Shown: piece after piece, positions 58,377 to 64,000 of the stretch
Position numbering within the stretch: position 1 is the first letter of the stretch
Layout of the letters: every line of letters begins with the position of its first letter
Assembly: GCA_958295665.1 (NCBI GenBank)
Contig: OY282558.1
Span: 23,373,409 to 23,437,408 of the forward strand
Origin: Tipula vernalis
Taxonomy: Eukaryota > Arthropoda > Insecta > Diptera > Tipulidae
DNA length: 64,000 nt
Direction of reading: 5' to 3'
The notes under the pieces: generated by a model
The model's database searches: none
What the model saw: the letters and a program-made list of their open reading frames with translations, nothing else
Told to the model about the DNA's origin: nothing
Program-made: the position numbers and the translations under genes

Positions 58377-61238
58377 TTGTTTGAATTGCTTTTAAATCTG
58401 TTTTTATATTTTAGGTCATTTGCGGATTCTATTCTCAATCTGAACTCGTCATCAATACCAAACCGGTCATCTAAGCTTGGTAATGTTACTAACGCTACAT
58501 GTGTAGACTTTGGATTCATCAATGCTCGTAGTTTGTTCTGCCATATCGACCAATTAAGAATATTTATCAGTAAACAAAATCTTGACATATTTTGTGTTGC
58601 AGAAACTTGGCTCACTAATAGAATTAATAGAATTAATAATGAATCTGTTGCGCTGAACGGTTATAATATCTTGAGATATGACAGAACGCATAAAATTGGC
58701 GGAGGCGTTTGTCTCTACTATAAGAAATGGTTTAAGGTTAAGCTCGTTCATTCTTCTACTTATGGTATTATTGAAGTTCTGATGGCTGAACTGATACTTC
58801 CTTCAATTACTGTTTTGATTGTTGTCTGTTACATACCTAAAAAACCAGTGCAAGCCGATTTAGATAATTTCCAGGAAATCCTCTCCTCACATGTTTCAAA
58901 CTATAGTCATTTCATTATAGGCTGTGATATGAATATTAATATGCTCGCTAACTCGCACAAATTTCACGATCTTTTAAAAGTTAACCACTTAATTTCGGTT
59001 CCATTTTCACCAACCCGTGGTGGAGCTTGGCTTGATCAATTTATTGTATCTGAGTCGGATTACTTTAGGGTTGTAAGGTCTAGTCAATATAATCTCCCAG
59101 ATATATCTGACCATGACTTACTCGTCATTTCGTATAAAGTTAAATTAAACCGTGTGAAAATTGAATACAAACATATCTACGACTATAGCCAATTGGACAC
59201 AGAGTTGATCTTGAATTATTTTTCGAATTTTAATTGGAGCTTTATGGATTCGACTTATAACGTCAACTCTTTATTCCAATCATTTTATGACTGCCTGTAT
59301 GACATCCATAATAATTGTGTTCCTATTAAGCAAATAGTAGATAACGAATCTGTGGCTCCGTGGCTAAATACCCGTATCACTACAAGTATGTCAGTGAGGG
59401 ACCGAGCGTTTGCTAAATATAAAAGATCATCCAACTTAAAGTACCTGGAGTTATATCGCATTGAACGCAACAGAGTAACTAGCTTGATAAGAAGTTCTAA
59501 ACAGAGTTACTTCTTTGGTAACTGTAAACTAGCTATGAAACGAATCTGGAATAACATCCACAGAGTTGGATTGGGGAAAAGTAAGTCTGATATTTTAACT
59601 GATATGGATCCCTCAGTCATCAACCGTTATTTTTGTGGTGGACAGTCTGCGTCTGTCACTCTTCCACTACCTAACTTTGACATTACAAACACTATTGAGC
59701 AAATGTATTTCTCTTTTAGTAGTGTCGGTGAAATCGACGTTGCCAAAGCTGTTTATCAGATAAAATCTAACTCGCCTGGTCATGATAAAATTAATCTGAA
59801 ATTCTTAAAGGCTATTTTACCGCATATTGTATCGCAATTGACCTATCTTATTAATATTTGTATCATGCAGTCTATATTTCCAGATATCTGGAAAACAAAC
59901 ATTGTGATTCCCATAATGAAAAAAAAGAATAACGACTCCTTGGATAACCTTAGACCGATTAGTCTGGTATCGATTTTATCTAAAGTTTTCGAGATTATAC
60001 TCCGGGATCAGATCAGCCAGCATTTAGTAAGGCATAATTATTTGAACAAATTTCAATCTGGATTTCGTAATAATCACAGTACTAGCACCACTCTGCTTCA
60101 TGTTGTTGATGATCTTGCACACCATCTTGACAAAAAAAACTCGTTTATCGTGTTAATACTATTGCATTTCTCTAAAGCATTTGACTCTCTAAATCACATA
60201 CTGTTATTACAAAAGCTGTTGCTTTTCTTTAACTTTGATAAAACATCCCTTAAACTTTTGCACAGCTATTTATCCGAAAGATATCAAAAAGTAGTCATAA
60301 ATGGTAAAGAATCGGGTTCTGAACGAATACCGACAGGTGTATTTCAAGGAACCATTCTTGGCCCAACGTTATTTTCCCTGTTCATAAACGATCTGCCGCT
60401 TGCAATAAAATATTCCAAATATCACATGTATGCTGATGATTGTCAATTATATCTTGGTGGTACTAGTGATAATATTCTGGAAATTTTCAATAATGTTAAC
60501 CTAGATCTATCTAATATATTGGTATGGTCAAAATCGAATGGAATCTCATTGAACATCGCAAAAACACAGGCAATTTTCATCTCTAGGAATAATTTCTCAA
60601 TTATTCCTGATATCTTTATTAATAATATAAAAATTCCATTTCTAAATCATGTAAATAACCTTGGAATCTGTATTAACAGTAGATTTACCTGGGATTCTCA
60701 AGTCATTAATGTTTGTAATAAAATTAATTCTATTTTATATGGACTGAAGCTTCATAAACACATATGTCCCAAAAATATTCGGGTTTTGCTTTCGAAATCA
60801 TTAGTAATAATACCCCATGTATTAAATTGTGAATTCCTGTATTTAAGTTGTGACTCGATTTCTTGCAATATTCTACAAGTTACTCTGAATAATATTGTGA
60901 GGTATGTCAACGGATTAAGGAAATATGATCATATTTCTGCAATGTTTAAGGAATTGCTCGGCTGCACAATGATTCAGTTCTTTTATTATAGAGCGATGCT
61001 ACTACTATATAAAATTATTAATAATCGGGTTCCTGTGTACTTATACAATAAAATAAAAATTGGATCTATTCGCAATGGCAGCATAATTCTGCCAGCCAAC
61101 CGATCCAATGTCTACAATAACTCACCCTTGTTTACAACTTTTACAATTTGGAATAGGGTTCCGGTTGAGATTAGAAGTGCAAGACCTTTATCAAAATTTA
61201 AATCTTTGGTTTTTGATTTTATTAAAAATAATTTCTAA
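58377..61238 (+). CDS. Element A ORF2: endonuclease and reverse transcriptase, full length but motif A Asp replaced by His
   Basis: The 953-codon frame has an apurinic-type endonuclease at about residues 45-270 (FGFINARSLF, FCVAETWLTN, GGGVCLYYKKW, GCDMNINML, SDHDLLVISYKV). The RT is at about 490-760 (LRPISLVSILSKVFEIILRD, FQSGFRNNHSTSTTLLHVVD, GTILGPTLFSLFINDLP, MYADDCQLYLG). Motif A reads LLHFSKAFDS where element B and the 48.3-kb copy have LLDFSKAFD. The first Asp there binds metal, so the enzyme is probably dead. The frame is open upstream of 58377 and overlaps the end of ORF1, as in B, but I see no ATG in it near the expected start; the first listed codon is TTG. Confidence 0.85.
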   Translation: MFELLLNLFLYFRSFADSILNLNSSSIPNRSSKLGNVTNATCVDFGFINARSLFCHIDQLRIFISKQNLDIFCVAETWLTNRINRINNESVALNGYNILRYDRTHKIGGGVCLYYKKWFKVKLVHSSTYGIIEVLMAELILPSITVLIVVCYIPKKPVQADLDNFQEILSSHVSNYSHFIIGCDMNINMLANSHKFHDLLKVNHLISVPFSPTRGGAWLDQFIVSESDYFRVVRSSQYNLPDISDHDLLVISYKVKLNRVKIEYKHIYDYSQLDTELILNYFSNFNWSFMDSTYNVNSLFQSFYDCLYDIHNNCVPIKQIVDNESVAPWLNTRITTSMSVRDRAFAKYKRSSNLKYLELYRIERNRVTSLIRSSKQSYFFGNCKLAMKRIWNNIHRVGLGKSKSDILTDMDPSVINRYFCGGQSASVTLPLPNFDITNTIEQMYFSFSSVGEIDVAKAVYQIKSNSPGHDKINLKFLKAILPHIVSQLTYLINICIMQSIFPDIWKTNIVIPIMKKKNNDSLDNLRPISLVSILSKVFEIILRDQISQHLVRHNYLNKFQSGFRNNHSTSTTLLHVVDDLAHHLDKKNSFIVLILLHFSKAFDSLNHILLLQKLLLFFNFDKTSLKLLHSYLSERYQKVVINGKESGSERIPTGVFQGTILGPTLFSLFINDLPLAIKYSKYHMYADDCQLYLGGTSDNILEIFNNVNLDLSNILVWSKSNGISLNIAKTQAIFISRNNFSIIPDIFINNIKIPFLNHVNNLGICINSRFTWDSQVINVCNKINSILYGLKLHKHICPKNIRVLLSKSLVIIPHVLNCEFLYLSCDSISCNILQVTLNNIVRYVNGLRKYDHISAMFKELLGCTMIQFFYYRAMLLLYKIINNRVPVYLYNKIKIGSIRNGSIILPANRSNVYNNSPLFTTFTIWNRVPVEIRSARPLSKFKSLVFDFIKNNF

Positions 61239-61294
61239 TTATTGTTTGTTTATATGTTATATTTTATAAGTTTATATGTAACTAGATAATAGTT

Positions 61295-61347
61295 GGAATA
61301 GAAAAGCTATATGCTTTATTCCATGTTGTTGATAAATAAATAAATAA
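61295..61347 (+). other. 3' hairpin and (AAAT)n tail of element A
   Basis: GGAATAGAAAAGC pairs with GCTTTATTCC across a TATAT loop at 61295-61322, directly before GATAAATAAATAAATAA. Many non-LTR elements use a 3' stem-loop and short tail repeats for recognition by their own RT; the role here is inference. Confidence 0.5.
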
Positions 61348-61350
61348 CTT

Positions 61351-62339
61351 TAAAGCTTACACAGTCCGATTCGACTGCCTTGAAATACAAGACAGCCCAA
61401 AGACTGTTGATTGACTGTGACCGAAATCGGTAGTAAATTTGTTCATAAAAATGTGTAAAAATATTCTTTTCTATTTTGACAGATACAGAATAATTCTCGT
61501 TGATGGATTAAAAATATTAGCTAAACTAGAAAATATTAATAAATAAATATTACAAAATTAAGTGAAAATAAATAAATAACGGGGCGGGGAAATCTGCCAA
61601 ATAATTATGTATAATGCATTCAGGCAGTAAAACTAATAAAATTTCACAAAGCGTAAATTTTTTACATAAATTTCATGAATATACGCTTAATTAAAATTAT
61701 TTCAATTTTCGGTCATAGTCTAATGCTAATATGGTATACATACATATGTATGAGACCCTCGACAAAATTCTAATTATAATTAAAAAATTAAATATTTTAT
61801 CTTTATGCATTATGATTAAGAAATGGTGTTATTTGATACTGTAATATGTAAGTATTTTTCTCCTTTTGACAATTTTGCCAATTTTATTATGGTTGGCATC
61901 ATTTTACATCTTCCGGACTTATTCAGAAATTTGTGCTCAATGTGCTCAAATGATATGATCAATATATGTTGGCCGCCATGTTCATTTTGAATATTATCTT
62001 AATATTATTACATCGGAATTGGGGGGCTTGTGATAGTAGCCTAGAAGGTAGCTGGCTTTTTGCCTACGTCATTTCCACTAGGTTCATTTATAATCTTTCC
62101 TCTTATAAAAAGTATATTTCTTCCCATTTATTGGATTTTTTTTTATTTTTTGAAATGTTAGATATTTTAGGGAAATCCAAGAAAATATCTGTACAATAGG
62201 TAGGGGACATCACATATACTAAAAATTGTCACAAATTGAAGCAATATTTTATATAATTATTTCAAAGCTTTTATCTGGCTAAAATTTTACATTCAGAACC
62301 GTTGAATGAAAACTGCAAACACATTTCTGCGGTTATTTA
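61351..62339. other. Intergenic, no gene seen
   Basis: AT-rich DNA with no recognised coding block. A short 77-codon frame at 61966-62199 has no motif and is not called. Confidence 0.4.
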
Positions 62340-62780
62340 ATCTTGCCAGGCAAGAAGGATGGAATCTGGATTTTAAGCGCCAAGTTTGCCTTGTTTCAGT
62401 GTTGTAAGAAGCAGGAAAAAATGTGGCGCGAGCGCAATGAAGCATATAGCACCAAATATTTAACTAGTACCGTAAAGCACGGAGGTCATAATGAAATGGT
62501 GTGCGGTGCAATGGGTTATGTATCCATGGGAAATTTGGTTTTTATTGAATGCAATATGAACAAAGAGACGACACAAACCCAAAAGCAATAATGGAAGAAT
62601 TTCAAAAAATTGGTCCGAAACTACCAAAGTTTAGTAGAATCCATGCCAAATCGCTTGGCTATTTTTATCGCAAATATGTTATCGGAAATTAACGGTTATT
62701 TTAAATGGGCTTTACGACTCACTGTGGCTTGTTTTTTTATTGAATTAAAACTAAATTTTCGAATCTGATGTAAAAATTAG
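62340..62780 (+). pseudogene. Tc1-type transposase relic with internal deletion
   Basis: The frame at 62343 reads MWRERNEAYSTKYLTSTVKH, GGHNEMVCGAMGYVSMGNLV and FIECNMNKE, which is the WRxxNExYxxKxLxPTVKHGGGSVMVWG block of Tc1 transposases. It then jumps to WKNFKKLVRNYQSLVESMPN, RLAIFIANML, the C-terminal end of such proteins. About 70-100 residues between these, including the second Asp and the final Glu, are missing. Confidence 0.7.
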
Positions 62781-63710
62781 CTAAACGTGACAGAATTGTA
62801 TGTACTAGTAAACATTAATAATAATAAATAAAAAAAATCTTTCTGAAAGTTATTGACGATTATTAAAGAAATTCATAAATGTTATCCTTTAAAATAGGCA
62901 ATTCAAATTTTAATAATTTTTTCTTCGTAAACCAATTTGAATTTGATAAATCTCTAACCATATTTAGAGTTATCGACACCGATAGCACCTCAAATTATAC
63001 ATATAGTATTTATGTATAAAATGTTCCCGTTTGTTGCGTGCCCGATGGTCACGGCCCAATTTTTCTATCCAAAACGGTGTATCTAATTGGAAAACACAAG
63101 AAATAACTTTTACTTTAAATCGTTAATAAGACGGGCTACATCTAAGGCTCCAAAAGGTTATGAACACGAAGAAACTAGTGGAGACATTAGTGAAAATGAA
63201 GAGACTGGAGGATACCATAATAGTCATTCATTCATATCGTAGACGGATTTTAATACGACTAATATCTTTGACATACCGCAATTTAATAGAATGAATTTAG
63301 CGAATTTTTCGAGTTTAGTCCTAGTATATCAACCTCAGTTTTAGCTAGTCGCGATATTTTTTCATTGCGGTCCTTCAAAAAGATTAGTTAAATCACTGTT
63401 TGGCTAGAATATTAGTGTAGAAAGCTTTCCTTCGAAAGTAGTGAGTAGTATGCAAATAAGGTCGTTTAGAGTATTTCTTACTTTAAAAGAATGTCATCAT
63501 ATTGTTATTGGTGAATCCTTCCTGCTTAACCCCAACATGAAAATAGAAACTATTGGTTTTATTTAAAATGTCCACATTGACATGTCTTTTTAAAAAACAA
63601 ATTTTCAAAAACACTTGTGGTTAAAATTATCTTTCTTAATTTAAAATTTGAAAGACCAGTTTTGGATTTCATCCATCGTCAGTTCCAATAAATTTTAACT
63701 ACTGAAGTTT
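62781..63710. other. Intergenic, no gene seen
   Basis: No coding signature was recognised. A short open run near 63135-63240 (SKAPKGYEHEETSGDISENE) has acidic character but stops quickly and could be chance or a relic. Confidence 0.35.
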
Positions 63711-63723
63711 GAATTGAATAAAT

Positions 63724-64000
63724 TCATGCAAAAACCTGTACAAAATCATATCGTGTACAGTTCAATTTATCATTGAGAATGTGTGGATTGTGTCGATGTT
63801 TGTAAATCTCTATCTCTTCTAAACGGTCCATCATATTGCTTTTCCTCAGAGTGTGTAATATTTGTAAATTTGTGTTGATGTCTGTAAACGTTTGTTCCTG
63901 TGTGACTAGATGGTGAGCGTAATTTGATTTAAAGTTCGTTTTTATATTTGTATGCAATGTCTCGTTTGTGTGTTCATTGAATCTTTGTGTGAATGTTCGT
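63724..64000 (-). pseudogene. GIY-YIG endonuclease end of a second Penelope-like element, cut by window edge
   Basis: On the minus strand the frame is open from the right edge and ends at 63724. It reads RTFTQRFNEHTNETLHTNIK, SNYAHHLVTQEQTFTDINTN and LEEIEIYKHRHNPHILND. This is the C-terminal half of the GIY-YIG nuclease region found in Penelope-like retroelements (RxFxxRFxEH, SNxAxHLxxxxHxxxDI, LExxEIYKH). The sequence differs from the copy at 30.3-30.8 kb, so it belongs to another family. The rest lies beyond 64000. Confidence 0.75.

Larger units (their letters stand above)
53200..61350 (+). mobile_element. CR1/Jockey-like element A, interrupted in ORF1 by element B
   Basis: The 5' part ends in a PHD-finger start (MNKTKCNKCEVAFTDNN, then CFGGCEKMFHFGCSSL, 53562-53705). 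Element B follows, and A resumes at about 57777. The 3' end at 61295-61350 has a hairpin (GGAATAGAAAAGC against GCTTTATTCC) and then a GATAAATAAATAAATAA tail at 61331-61347. The 5' boundary is not defined and is set near 53200 because RTE-like sequence precedes it. When B is removed the ORF1 reading joins at NNNVNI-QHLIQTLMAQ, but the last Cys pair of the PHD finger seems to be missing. Confidence 0.8.

Noticed and set aside
1..64000. tRNA, rRNA or snRNA genes
   Set aside because: I looked for paired A and B boxes and conserved RNA cores by eye and found none that I could support.

Overview
The window is animal nuclear DNA, most likely from an insect. It is very AT-rich, its genes are split by GT-AG introns, and it contains a Caprin gene with the animal HR1 and HR2 regions. 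Most of the rest is transposon of kinds common in insects: CR1/Jockey non-LTR retrotransposons, a Penelope-like element, mariner/Tc1 relics, palindromic MITEs and foldback elements. I cannot name the species. No tRNA, rRNA, CRISPR array or prokaryotic feature was seen.

Three host genes are supported. (1) Positions 1-13136, plus strand: the 3' seven coding exons of a Gln/Asn-rich protein ending in a Cys-rich domain that I read as DUF4211 (the QSER1/PRR12 type). All phases match, and a 6.5 kb intron is filled with transposon relics. (2) Positions 17561-20787, minus strand: Caprin, complete in three exons (884 aa), convergent with gene 1. (3) Positions 23776-24371, minus strand: a two-exon, 177-aa thioredoxin protein of the TXNDC3/6 (NME8/NME9) type with WCGPC but no NDP-kinase domain.

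From about 24.7 kb to the end the window is a transposon graveyard with clear nesting. There are mariner/Tc1 relics at 22.0, 24.8-25.5, 28.5, 38.8, 47.8 and 62.4 kb. Penelope-like sequence lies at 30-32.2 kb, with a 131-bp solo fragment at 47.1 kb that has a 12-bp target duplication, and another GIY-YIG fragment runs off the right edge. A Jockey element at 42.4-46.5 kb is split by a 1,276-bp foldback element (9-bp duplication, arms of about 160-bp subrepeats) and by a 233-bp TA-flanked MITE. Two degenerate CR1/Jockey-like copies lie at 36.8-38.7 and 48.3-50.9 kb, the second running into a 158-bp tandem array.

At 53.5-61.35 kb one CR1/Jockey-like element (A, plus strand) is interrupted inside ORF1 by a second, complete one (B, minus strand, ORF1 298 aa and ORF2 941 aa). 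B looks intact and may be young. A has a full-length ORF2, but its motif A catalytic Asp reads His, so it is probably inactive. I found no clearly new cellular system. The most unusual structures are the foldback element built of subrepeats, the A/B nest, and the paired-terminus Penelope element with its solo fragment.
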